This document shows positions 48,174 to 59,713 of a stretch of 64,000 nucleotides of DNA, one piece after another (the first letter of the stretch is position 1; each line of letters begins with the position of its first letter). The stretch comes from Marsupella aquatica. Taxonomy: Eukaryota; Marchantiophyta. The position numbers were made by a program, and so were the translations under genes. The DNA is taken from assembly GCA_973895155.1 (NCBI GenBank), contig OZ316891.1, positions 19,406,001 through 19,470,000 on the forward strand, written 5' to 3'. The notes below the pieces were generated by a model. That model was given only the letters and a program-made list of their open reading frames with translations, did no database searches and was not told the DNA's origin.

Positions 48174-51100
48174 AAAAAACACTCAACTAAGATTTCCCCC
48201 CAAGTCCTTGCAACACTTAATTGTTCCCATTTCTTAATAAAAATGGGGAATGAAGAAAAATAGTGTTGAACTTGATGGCAAGCTCAAAAATTCCAAGATG
48301 AGTGAGAGAAAAAAAGGGAAACAAAAAAAGAAAAACTACTATTATTGATTTGAGAATTTCATCTCAACTTGAACTATTGAAAATTGCATAATCTAAATAT
48401 ATACTTTGCCAGTTTTCTTGTCATCTTCTTCCATTGTTGATTAAGGAAACTAGCTATAGTTAGCTTGAAATATTTTGAATGTCTTGAACATCTAACCTGG
48501 TCTTTCCATTGGATTGTCGTCCATGTCCTCTACTGTAAGTGCAACACCCTTTCCAACCCTTGACAGTGGATTGGGTCTCTTACTTTGCCCCACTCCACCC
48601 CTCCTGATTTGAGTCCTGGTTGGCTGGCCCACTCCCGTTCGCTGTTCAAGGGAGGGAGAGCGTATCGGCTAACTTGAGGATGGTGACAAACATCCCATTA
48701 TAAGAAACTCACAAGATGTTCACCATTGGATGATTCCAAACTAGCCAGGTTCCTTTGCTTAATCAACGGTGGAAAATGGGTTGGAATGTCATTATTTAAC
48801 ACAAAATAGTGATCGACAAAGTATCCAATTCTATCATTCCTTTTGGTGTCCCTCAAGCTTGTATTTGACCTAAGGCTGTAGTACGCAACAAGAGCATACA
48901 AGAACCTTCAAATCAAGTTAGACTTATTCAGAGTATTTGTAGTAGTGCAATCCATGCATTGACTAGATAAGTCCAAATATAAATACAAATTCTTCCACAA
49001 AGACACAAATAAAGCTTCTTCCACTTAGAAGGCAGTTGTGTCCCAATTTGTGACTATCTCTGGAAAACTAATCAATGGTTAGCTTTGCATTGTTTTATTC
49101 CCGACTTTGACCTTCATTGATACTAAGATTTTAACAAAGTATACCAGCATTGAAGTGAATACAAACAAAGCTTCCTCTCGGGCTTCTTGAGGCATGTGTG
49201 TATGAAAAAATTACAATTAATATATGTTAGCTGGCTTGAAGTAACAACCTTTTTGAACTTCCTTGTGTGCAACTCTTCTGAACTTTCATGTGAGAACTCT
49301 AAGCGGATTGTAGGAGTGTGATTCCCCACCAATCAAACAAAACTTGCTTGTGCACCAAAGATGACTAAACCAACTTCATCATTGAGATCATGTTTGTGCT
49401 TTTTAAATTTACAATCAATGCTGACATACTTTGTTAAAATCTTAGTACCCTAACAGATTCAAGCTGACCTCAAAATTTAAAACAACTTTGCCCAATTTTA
49501 ATTTCATTTCTATTAATAAAAATGGAACAAATTTCCTAATTTTTTGGCACCAAACAAATTTTGCCTTTCAGTAGAGTCCAATTGATAGGAAAATGGTTGT
49601 TTGGCAACAAACAAATTTTGCCTTTTCGTAGAGTCCAATTGATAGAAAAATGGTTGGAAATTAAAGCTCAATGTTACGAACACATCCCAACTAGACCCAC
49701 ATACTGGTTTTGCTCATGCACTTTACACAGACATGACATAAGAAAAACTTTTGGGGGATGGTTGAAGCTCCCCAAGACCATAATGGTTGAAAAGAGATTT
49801 GAATGGCTGGCTATCTGTTTTAAAACCTCGTTTGTACTTTAAATAACAAGTTTCTTTAGAAGTCATGCTCACATTTTGGGTTGGCAGTTCATCAGTGCGT
49901 TAGGTAGTACTAATTTAGGTGGTCCATAACACTTTTTGGAGAGTTTAGGGTAAACACTGCCTGACCCTAAACTCAGGCTCATGCCTGACCCTAAGTTCTC
50001 CAAAATAGCATCAGACAGAAAACTCACCATAACTACCATCATTTTCTGATGAGGCTGCTCCACTCTCAAAGTAGGAGGTTGATTACGGAAAAAGTTAGAG
50101 ACATGAGATAAGACCAATTCTTACATTAATTAAATAGTGCAATTGTGTGGCTAGTTGCAAAGCTCTCTGGGGTTCTCTGGCAACAAACGCACCAACCAAC
50201 CATGTTACTTAACGGGCTAACATAGGCAGTGTTTCCTCTCAACCCACCCAGAAATGGCGGACCAGAACACATGGCTGCAGGTTTTAATTTTACAAGGCTC
50301 GGTGGGAATCAGGATAAAAGAACTAGTCACCCAAAAGTGGGGTACCAGAGCTCTTGAGGTTTTAGTTTATCCGGGCTCGGTGAGGATCGAAAAACTTGAT
50401 TTCTGGGCAGTAGTAGTTCCCAGGCATTCCTCGCTACCGGTGCGAATGCTATTAGTGAGAGTAACACTAATTGTGGTGAACTTCGTACATTCGTGATGGA
50501 TGCTGCCTCAGTTGACGTAATTGAGTGAGATTTTACAATGCAGAAAGACGGGATAATTTCGTCACTAGACAATGTCGAAGCAGTCCTTGGTAGGCAGGTC
50601 AAAGTCACCAGGAATCCTACTACTGAAACGACCAGATACGCGAATCAGGAGTGCAATTGATGAAGTTACAAACACGAGGCCAGCATTCCGATTTCCCATA
50701 TCAGCTTCACTGACAATGACTCGCCGCAAAACGTCAATCTATTGGAATTTCCCTCACCTTCAACTGTACATGTCTACAAAAAATGTCAATCTACAGAACT
50801 ACGACGATTATGCTACAGATTCGTTTGGTCGAACAGTGGAGCCCCAACGGGCACGATATCTGAAAGTGCCTGTTGTAAAATTGGAGAGGAGTCTGGAGGA
50901 TGTCCACGAAGTGTGGAGAAACGGAGATATTCGTGCTGGAGTAGGATTCGAACGTGAGCCGATGGAATCCAGGCCGTGGCACTCGATTTGTCAGGTAATG
51001 CATCCTTCACGACGGACGACACGAAGTTTTCTGGAAAAGAATCAGCTCCTCAAACATGGCTACTTCGAAAATTGAAACACCGTGTTGAAGAGCTTCATCC

Positions 51101-51216
51101 GTGGATTGCAGAGCATAAATTCCGCTTCATCAAACTCAATTCGAAAACCCGTTTCCAGTCACATTGGTAAGAATTGCCCGCTCGAGGCTGTTGGCCAATA
51201 CACAACTCCAACGTCC

Positions 51217-51852
51217 TCACTTTCTCATTGTGTACGTCCCCGAAATCTTGAGATTCCCCTCTAATTTTGAAAACAGAAACTTCAAGCCGTTGCTGAGCTC
51301 TAAAGTTGCACCGTAACGCAAACCCTTGACAAAGCTACGGTCCCCGAAGACTTCCTCCAACTCTTCATTTGAGAGAAGAAGTTTCAGCTGCTTTGGTCCC
51401 GACGAGGCCTTCTGAAAGAGCTCGTCGCCAACCAACGCCTCGATAACGAGTTCTGTGATGCCAAAAACCTCGACTGGAACCAACCGTGCTGAGCCACATC
51501 TTGCGCTGGGCTTGTATGCCATTTGATTGAAGACCTGTGACTGAATTGACCTTTTGAGCTGTCGAACCTGCTCCATAAGTGGCGTCGATGTCGACGATGT
51601 TAAGGGATGAGCAGCTCCTGCGGGACTAGAGGCTGCCTGCTTCTTGGCTGACTTGAGCTTGCGTTGCAGTTCTGCTAATTGCGCGTCCTTCTTACTCAAT
51701 TGCTCCTCTTTCTCAATCAACATCATCTTGAGCTCCTGGACATCGTCGCAAGATTCCCAGGGCCGCACGCGCTTGGTACTCAAATTACCAGATGCACATG
51801 ACCACCCTTGCCTAGACATGGTGGCTATCTCGTCGTCCCCGGAACTCGACAT
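51217..51852 (-). CDS. Unrecognised coiled-coil protein
   Basis: A single open frame from ATG 51852 encodes 211 residues. Order: an acidic/Ser-rich start (MSSSGDDEIATMSRQGW), a predicted coiled coil (DVQELKMMLIEKEEQLSKKD and on through LQRKLKSAKKQ), an Ala/Ser/Thr/Pro linker, then a compact conserved-looking C-terminal region of about 100 residues (VFNQMAYKPSARCGSARLVP, VIEALVGDELFQK, LSNEELEEVFGDRSFVKGLR, KLEGNLKISGTYT). The LSNEELEEVFG stretch recalls the start of a villin headpiece core, but the later Trp-Lys-Gln motif is missing, so I do not assign it. A pyrimidine-rich TTTTTCAG just upstream could be an acceptor for a 5' exon. Confidence 0.6.
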   Translation of the reverse strand: MSSSGDDEIATMSRQGWSCASGNLSTKRVRPWESCDDVQELKMMLIEKEEQLSKKDAQLAELQRKLKSAKKQAASSPAGAAHPLTSSTSTPLMEQVRQLKRSIQSQVFNQMAYKPSARCGSARLVPVEVFGITELVIEALVGDELFQKASSGPKQLKLLLSNEELEEVFGDRSFVKGLRYGATLELSNGLKFLFSKLEGNLKISGTYTMRK

Positions 51853-53475
51853 AGAAGCTCGACCTGAAAAACTCACACACAAAAGCAGATCAAGCTATGA
51901 ACTCCCAAGCGAATGGAAAGACTAAATAAACAACACCGTCACCAGCTCGACGCCTCCAAAGCAGCATTCTGCGAGGGAATCAGGAAACCCAAAATTCGCC
52001 ATAGTTCAGAAAATCGATAGCGATCAGCGGCATGAGCAACAGAGAATCAATGCAAAACGCAGGTGAGTTCCTTCACCTGAATCGAAGAGCAATTTCCCTC
52101 GCCAGAATTCACCAAAACTTCGAGTCGCTTCTCCCAGAACAACCTACAGACTGCTCTGCTCTCCTTCACGTACTAGTGAAGTGAAGTTCTGTACACAATG
52201 AGGATGCGAAAGACCGCCATGACTCAAAAGAGAGGAACCACAGGATCAGCACAGGATCGGAAGCGAAGGTCGATTCCCTGGCGGACTCTTTGAATTCTCC
52301 CAATTTGAAAATCTTGGCGCGGCCGGGGCTTCAGCCATTCAAAGAGGTGTAGGATAGGAGCGGCCTACCGTAGTGCGGGGTGAGGTTAGTAGCCGCGCTC
52401 TTTTTTTAGGTGCGAATTTTAGCCAAATTCCATCTCCCCAAAAAGTGTTCGACACTTTTGGCGAAAACTCGCTAGAATGCTAGATCGTGTGTGTGTCATT
52501 CCTAGTAATCACGGTCTTGGTTTCAGGTTACCTGCGTGTAACCTATTTTGGGGGTCCCTTGTATTCCCGTAATCTGCCTTCCTGACACATCTTGTATTCC
52601 CGTAATCTGCCTTCCTGACACATCTGACGGTTTGGAACTCTGTAACCTGGCTACGGAATCCCATAATGCACCTACAGAACCCATAACTACCAGATGGAAA
52701 ATTAGTATTTCATCCACCTTAAACTTAGGGCCACTTTACAAGACGGGCGCGGCAATTTGAGTGTTTTCTACCAGGGCTGTGACAGAGCCCAACTTTAGTG
52801 GTACGGTAGGACTCTAGACCAATCCAAGGCAGGAATCCTAGGAGGAAGCGGGCTGCCCATTTTCGCCCTCCGGAGGTCCGATAGTCTAGCGCCCGGATGA
52901 GAGTCCCAAGCCGGCTGGCCCGAGCTGATCCATACCAGAATGCAGGTTCGGTTATTCCCGCAGCTCAACTTGCCGCGCCACTCTTCTAAAGCAAGGAGCG
53001 CCCGGGCAGGCTGAAACAACGGTTGTGATTGATTCGATCATGAAAAAAGAGGGACTAAATTGCCACGCCCGTCTTGTAAAGTGGCCCTTATTCCGTCCAA
53101 AACACATTTTCCATCCATACGTGGGTCCATACGTGTACATTCAATTGGCATATTCCATCCTTCAGAATAGGTTCGGAATAGGCTTCTGTCAACAAGGGGT
53201 TTCAGAATAGGGTATGATTTGATGTTTCAGCTTTGTGTATGCTGAGTTCACACTCGTAAAACTTTTATTCACTTTTAGTATTGAACCCGAATAGTGATTT
53301 GGAAGAAGTAAAGTACTCAAAAAATTCCACTTATTCAAGGGAGTCATGCAAAGTTTAACCGAATAGTAAAACCATTCTTGCTGTACATAGGTGTGCTGAT
53401 TCAGCCGATACAGCCATATCAGTAAATTCCTGATATGTACAATGTTTTGACTTACTGTTATTTCCTGCTAATGCT
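51853..53475. other. Spacer between the coiled-coil gene and the recombinase remnant
   Basis: Upstream region of the coiled-coil gene. No further gene seen. It contains a 33-bp duplication at 52558-52624 and a GC-richer patch at 52790-53000 without a recognised product. Confidence 0.45.
52558..52624. repeat. 33-bp tandem duplication
   Basis: CTTGTATTCCCGTAATCTGC followed by CTTCCTGACACAT is repeated exactly, with a period of 33 bp. Confidence 0.85.
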
Positions 53476-53987
53476 ACTTTACTGAAATATCTGAAAACTA
53501 AGTAAAATATCACTAACTAAAATATCACAGGCCTGCGTCCTCCTTCTCATCCTCCCCTGCCTTGACAATTTTAATTGATACTGAACAATTGTGGAAGGAG
53601 TTTCCAGATATGTTGCTGCCCACAGAAACTCTGGCTGGTGGTGGGCCTGAATTCTCTCATGAAGCAAAGGGTTCTGCTTCAACAACTCGCCCACCCAATC
53701 AATTCTGTCATAGGACGAATCCCATCTGGCAGCATCTGTTCTTTGTAATAACATATCCCCAACAACGTGGCTTCCTTCCACACACAAAACAAACATTAAT
53801 CTCAGTCTTGCTAGACAGGCAACAACCGAAAGTTGAAACAGGTAGAAACAAACCTGCTGTGAAGCTCTTGCTGATGTTTCTCCTAGTACTCCACTCAAAC
53901 CGGTACATCCCTCCCAACCAACAAAATTGCCATTAGCAACAATACCAAGAAACTCACTCACAAACAAATCAAAGTTTATGAACATAC
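53476..53987 (-). other. Possible 3' extension of the recombinase locus
   Basis: After the donor at 53988 the minus strand keeps an open frame (to 53479) containing WDSSYDRIDWVGELLKQNP. A shorter alternative frame ends at about 53528 (KIVKAGEDEKEDAGL). Neither is a known part of the recombinase fold; one may be the last exon. Confidence 0.25.
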
Positions 53988-55800
53988 CTGTACAAGTGTC
54001 ATGAGTGAAGGTTGCACATTAGCCTTTTCGTTCACCCTGTCAACAAGGGGTTTCAGACCCTCGGATGATCCAACAAGCTTCTCCTGGACAATAGACTTCG
54101 AAACATATCCAAGAGCCTTCTCATAATCAAGGCCTGGACTAGCAGAGACCAGGGCTACAGCCTCCATCTTAAGTTCTTGAGTTCTGTCGTAACGAGAATA
54201 ACCTCCGGTTGAATGATGCCCACTAATCAGCATACCAACCACATTAGGGACTCCTTTTGCAGCTAGTCGAGAGATTAGTGTGGTCCTTCCAGTTCGGTTG
54301 GAAAAAAGATTAGGGGGCAGCCCCACCAGCGCCAAATATTCTTAAGCCAATGAGCAGCAGTATCTCTCCCTACCTTGTGGACTTTGTTATACCAGACATT
54401 CCCGGCAGGATTGGTAATCGCCTGCATAAAGAGGTCAGGCTTTGACGACTCTGCTTTTGGAGATAAATGGCGTTTGTACTGATTAACAGTCAGCACAAAA
54501 TCAACTTCGTAACTATGATACATCTTTCTAAACTGCTCTTCGTTGTATCGATCCAGCGTGTAAGAGTTATTCTTACTTTGGCGCTCCTCGAACCTGAACA
54601 AATTCAAATGTTTATTAGTATTACTGGCACACAAGAAACAGATACAACAAAGTTACATCTCATAAACATAAATATCACCTGAACAGAAAACACTTACTGC
54701 ACATAGCTTCTTCCTGCCTTGTCAATGCATACAGATAAGTCGCCTCTATGGAGGTCATAGAGCTCGCCGCCTCCACGAATGCCAAGCCTGACCAGATAGT
54801 AAAATGCCAAGCACTTTTGACATCCGTGACTGCTTGTCACTTGGTGGTCAATGTCAGCCATAATAGCGTTCTCGTGCTCCTCTGTCAATATCTCAACCTG
54901 GATCAGTTAAACATCCAAAAGTCAGAAGCAGCAGAATAGATCTACAAGCACACGACATCTTTAAAGGCAATGCAAGCTGACAACTCTCACCTTCTTTCGT
55001 TTCTTGTTAGCCCCCTCCCTCGCAGACTTCTTGATGGCAGCTTTCAGCACCATTCGAGTTCTTGAGAAGGCCGGATGTGAGTTGATGTTGAAATCTCTCG
55101 GCAGAATGTAAGAAGAGCCCTTCAACGATCTCAGATCACTCCCTCGCCTCAACACTCGATTGAAGCTATTCATTTGGTTCATGAGTGAAGATGATGGGTA
55201 AACATTACCGTCTTTCTTCACTGCTCGAGCAAAATAGTTGCTGAGCAACTCGTCCACTTGCACAAGTGACAAGTCTCCAAATGCAATACTCAAGTCCCAC
55301 CCCATCCCCTTCCGCAACCCGTTTGCCCTCCTAACAGCCCATTAATCATTCCGTTCGGACGGCAACTTCTCCAGTCCTCGGCCTGCTTCCTCTAAAGTAG
55401 GATCAGGTAGGAGTCTCAAGCCTGGCAGGCTTACTTCCACGTCTAGATCTTGCCTCAAGGCGGACGAACTTGCAGCCGCTTGATCCAAATGGTTCTGCTC
55501 AATAACCTGCAGCCCACTTTCAACCTCATTGACAAGCTCTCGATCAGGCTCGACCAAAGTAGACAAAACATCCAAAGAAACAGCTTCTATAGATGCCTCG
55601 TCAAATGCAGTGGCCGAATCAAACTCTGAAAGGTCACAAGTCTCCCCACCAACACTCAAATCATCCATATAAAACATCTCCCTCTCGGCGTCTGAATAAT
55701 CGCCAGGAACAACTTCATCGCTTAACTCTCCCTCCATCTTCATACGAGCTACTTCACAGATCACTCCGAACGACACAAGTTGCTCAGTCGCTACAGCCAT
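53988..55800 (-). pseudogene. Crypton-type (DUF3504) tyrosine recombinase, disrupted
   Basis: The coding pieces match the Crypton-derived recombinase family found in KIAA1958, ZMYM and QRICH1-like proteins. Exons (on -): about 55800-54991, 54897-54698 and 54593-53988; junction phases agree. Exon 1 has an acidic leader, then the DNA-binding core region (KKDGNVYPSSSLMNQMNSFN, DFNINSHPAF, MVLKAAIKK). Exon 2 carries the first catalytic Arg in LAFYYLVRLGIRGG. Exon 3 has DLFMQAITNP/NVWYNKVHKV, then SNRTGRTTL (second Arg kept, the usual His replaced by Arg), SGHHSTGGY and the Tyr of YSRYDR. Two lesions: an in-frame TAA at 55342-55344 before a conserved WAVRRANG stretch, and a frameshift near 54300-54330, in or beside a G/C run, between the WYNK and NRTGR blocks. 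A further 3' exon may lie at 53.5-53.98 kb (donor CAG|GTATGT at 53988). It could be a dead mobile element or a decayed domesticated gene. Confidence 0.72.
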
Positions 55801-56393
55801 TTGACTACTCAACATCCGCAGCAATGCATAAGTACTACAACTCAACAACAAGCAATCGAACGATATAACGACGCTCCACTTCAATGCTGCATTTGCTTCC
55901 ACCCCGCTATCCATGATCTGCAAACAATGCATGGCGCATGCAAAAATTCAAAACAAAACAGAACTGAAAATGTAAGGCTCCCCCTGGTCGCAACACAGTC
56001 GCGTTTGGTTTGAAACCAGCTCAAACATGCCGCGCTCCATCCCGCCACCATCTCCAAGCTTTCACCACCACCATCGCCATTGCATTGCCTCGCCCCGCCG
56101 GATCGTGCAGCGCTTTGCTGCAGTCTGTAGTCTCCGAGCTCGGCCTTGCCCCGCCGGATCGCGCAGCGCTTCGCTGCCTCCCAGCTCTGCCTCGTTCAAC
56201 ATCGTGACGAAACAGCCGCAGCCCGCCTGATTTGCAGAATACCCCCTCCCACCTTCGCTACGATCAAATTGACGGTCCCGATACAATGTCTCTTCGATCC
56301 AATGACCTAGAATGTTTTAACCTTCATGAGCCGGTGAACCTGAAACATAGATCGCGATTATGTACATTAACGACGATCCAGGCCATCCATTAC
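55801..56393. other. Upstream of the recombinase locus
   Basis: The recombinase frame stays open to 55932, so a longer N-terminus is possible. Beyond it, 56030-56220 is GC-richer with a twice-repeated CTTGCCCCGCCGGATCG/CCTCGCCCCGCCGGATCG block (about 56090 and 56145) and could be a promoter or leader. No other gene seen. Confidence 0.35.
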
Positions 56394-56725
56394 TGTTGAA
56401 CTAAGACGTCATTCGCAACGACCATACAACCATGACTCATTCCATGCACACGTAGTCGACACAATCTCTACGTGGTTCACCTCTTCTCCAAGGCTACGTC
56501 CACACGAACACTCAAGCTTTACTTCAAGAGTAGACGAACACACATGCTCTCTCTCTTCCTCCTGTTGTTCTGTTACAATGAGTAAGCACCACCCACCAGC
56601 GGCTTACACTAGCCCTGGTATATACAAGGTCACACACGACTAATCTAACCTCAGCTAAGATCCTAACTGTGGTTAGCCTAAGTGCCGTAACCTATGAGTC
56701 ACAAGACTAAGAGCAATCCTTAACA
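56394..56725. mobile_element. Solo LTR-like element, copy 3
   Basis: It begins TGTTGAACTAAGACG and ends AATCCTTAACA. It is flanked by ATTAC at 56389-56393 and again at 56726-56730, a perfect 5-bp target duplication. Internal blocks (ACACAATCTCTACGTGGTTC, GGCTACGTCCACACGAACAC, TAATCTAACCT) match copies 1 and 2. At 332 bp it may be close to the intact LTR length. Confidence 0.88.
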
Positions 56726-59537
56726 ATTACTGGGGTGTACCACCGGTCACGCCTGTGTCAGAACCCGGTCGCCCCGTTACACCCCAGTAACGGTCGACCA
56801 GATCGTCGTTACCCTATACGTATCTGTGTCACTATTAGCCACTTTCACACCAAATTATGGACCCTCTTAGCCATAATCTGAGGGTCTTCCGTAAATCTAA
56901 GGATATGTGACGGTCAAGAAATAATTCAGGAAGAAGAGATAAATGATATTCCTAACAGAGAGACATCTCCTCCATTAGAAAGGGAGGCATTTGCCACACT
57001 GGCCTTAAAAAATAAGCTGCTTAGTAGCCTGTAACCCGTGACAATTGAGGAATGTGACAACAAAATTTGGAAAAGCTCAAGGGCACAAGCGGGGAAGCTT
57101 GTTTGTAACCTTGTGACCAAAAAATGAGGAAAAGCATACTTGCAGGAGTCGGGAAGGTTTTTTTGAGCTTTCTGGAAAGAGGGTTAATTAGGGCTAGAAC
57201 CCCTGCTCATACCTCCTTTAGAATAAGAAATTAGTCTCAAGTTACTACCTGGCAATAAAATTATGGAATAGCAATGGAATTAGTGTCATGTTACTCCCAA
57301 ACAATGAATTATGGGAATAGCAGGTATCTCTAGAAATGTTTCACATGGGTAACCTGCATTCCATACAAAATTAAAATGGCCACTACATTAGTTTTGGATA
57401 CATTGCATCCAACCCCTTTAGAAAATGCTATGGAATTTTTGCCAGGGAATGAATGAGAGAGAGAATTGATAATTTAAGATGTTGACACCTCATGCTTTAA
57501 GTCCCCCTAGTACTTTCATTTGCTAAGCTTATGGTTTTTATTCTCATTATCTAAGGCAAGGGAAGATCTTGCCTAAGTTATGTGCACAGTTTTTGATTGA
57601 TTTGGGTGTCATTAGGGCAAGTGAGAATCTGTAGCTTGTGTGCCCAACTTTTCTAGACTTGTGTACTTGTACTTTCCCTTATCATTATGTGAAATGTACT
57701 TTTATTTTGCATGTGATGTACTTCTCCCACTCAATCTTATCATTCATTACACATCATTACAAGACAAAAAAGAAGAAGCATGTTCTAGGATGAAAATGTT
57801 ATATTATGTAGGGATTTGATCCCATCCTTTTTAGTTTCAGTAAGGAGACAATACCCAACAATGGGTGAGATCAGGTATTGTAATGTTTGTTTTGTTTTTC
57901 TCTGCTTTTCAGATGGCTACTATGTATTCTGACAAAAGAGAGTGGCAGTTGGCTATTTGGGCTTGTCTTTTAGCTTGGAATAAAGCAGCCAGTTCTGGTA
58001 AGCCGCTCCAACTCACCCTTATGTTGAAATATTATGGAAAAATCTAATTTCATTACAGAAAACAAAATTCATAGTTGGATATCCCTCAAGGGAGAACCAA
58101 GAGGACCTTGTGATATCTATGCAATCGGACATTCAAGTGCACCTTGGGAAAAATTGCACTAAGACAATGTTGGGGTTTAAGAAAATCTGATTACACCCAC
58201 TTAGAAGCAAGTTTAATTTACTTTTGGTGCTGAGAGCCTGAATGCACAGGTCATTGTAGCGTGCAAGGAAACATAGAAATTTTCCTCGCATGAGCAAAAC
58301 TTTTCCTCACATGACCCCTAAGTTTTCTATATGCAATTTGCCTCGCTGACAGTAATCTGGTTGATAGCATCCATTTTGGGGACCCCTCTTTTTGCTAGCT
58401 ATCTCGCTAGCCATCTGGAGTCATAAAAAACACACAAAAATTAGAAAAGGCAGCAAAAAGCAAAATACTGCCCTCGCTAACAAAATTCCTGTTTGCTCGC
58501 ATTATAGAATACCTCTGAATGCACATTCTTTGAATATTGCTAGAGATGAGACCAAAAAAAATTGCAACTTCATCTTTGCCCCATCTGTGCTTTTAGGTAT
58601 GCATTTTACTTTCAATTTTGTCATTATTCTTTTTGTCTTCATCTAGAACTAAAAGCCCAAATGGACTGGTAGGTTGTCTATGAAGCCCACATGGACAAAC
58701 CAAACTTGGATGGACTTGACTCAAACACACATATATGCTTGGAAACTATGTTTTACACTTGTGTACAAAACTACCCAGTCAGATCATCACTTTTCTCCAA
58801 CTATCCAAAAATACCATGACAAAGCACCATCTCTGTTCATTTTTGTCCAAGGGTACCATGTACCATCATTGATTGCAAGCCTCGATGTATTCTCTTAATA
58901 TTCTATTCCCTCAAGCTAGTCACTTTAACCATTTTTTTAGAGTTCAATAAAAAACATAAAATATGTGAGGTATGTTTAGATATTTGTAGGCCTTATCCGG
59001 TCTTTATGGTAAATAAACTTATGTGCAGACTAAGCTCTTCATAATTTACTCATAGCGCCTCAAGTAGTTTGTTCAATGAGCAAAAGTAAAATTAGCTCAA
59101 TTTTTTTTCAAGAATATTTTTATGTTTATAGTAGATCGCAAAACTCCCACAAAAGGGGGAAACAAGCACCACAATGACCCATGAACCAATATAACAATTT
59201 CCACTAGGAAAGCAAGGGACAAATCTTGATTTTCATAGAGAATTGCTCTTGAGATGGAATACTATTTTCCAGAGAGTGTTGCCCTTGTGTTAAGGAGGGG
59301 TTTGACTTATTTTGTTACAGCAAAGCTACCTCGCTACCTCAGATTTTAATCGAAAAGAGTATTGTTGAGAAATTTTATTTTTCAGAGAGTGCTACTCTTG
59401 TTACAACTCTTGTTACAATAAGCGCTTTGAGTACTTTGTCATCGCAAAGGTCTCAAAAATTTCAAATATAGTATTAGATGTACACTTTTATTTCATTTGA
59501 TGCATGTTTTCAGTTCACTTTTAGGTGTACATAGTCT

Positions 59538-59713
59538 CCTAACATAATTAAAATGTAGGTAAACAGGTAATGAGAATATTTATTACCTAGATTTTCTCAT
59601 CATTAGGTGTGAGATGCTCAATTTTCCTAACATAATTAAAATATAAATAGATAGATAATGAGAATATTTATTATCTAAATTTTCTCATCATTAGGTGTGA
59701 GATACTCAATTTC
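59538..59713. repeat. 88-bp tandem duplication
   Basis: CCTAACATAATTAAAATRTA, then AATGAGAATATTTATTAYCT and TTTTCTCATCATTAGGTGTG, occur from 59538 and again from 59626. The two copies differ at about ten positions by eye. Confidence 0.85.

Larger units (their letters stand above)
44096..51216. other. Repeat-rich intergenic region
   Basis: About 7.1 kb with no secure gene. It holds a possible small secreted-peptide frame (44.8-45.0 kb), a 97-bp tandem array (45.35-45.89 kb), a run of 19 C (47.27 kb), a long inverted repeat (47.9-48.2 kb) and, at 50572-51075 (+), a 167-codon frame of polar composition that I cannot assign. Confidence 0.5.

Noticed and set aside
50572-51075. 167-codon plus-strand open frame
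   Set aside because: Lacks an ATG at its proposed start and any recognised motif; it lies in the 3' space of the minus-strand coiled-coil gene.
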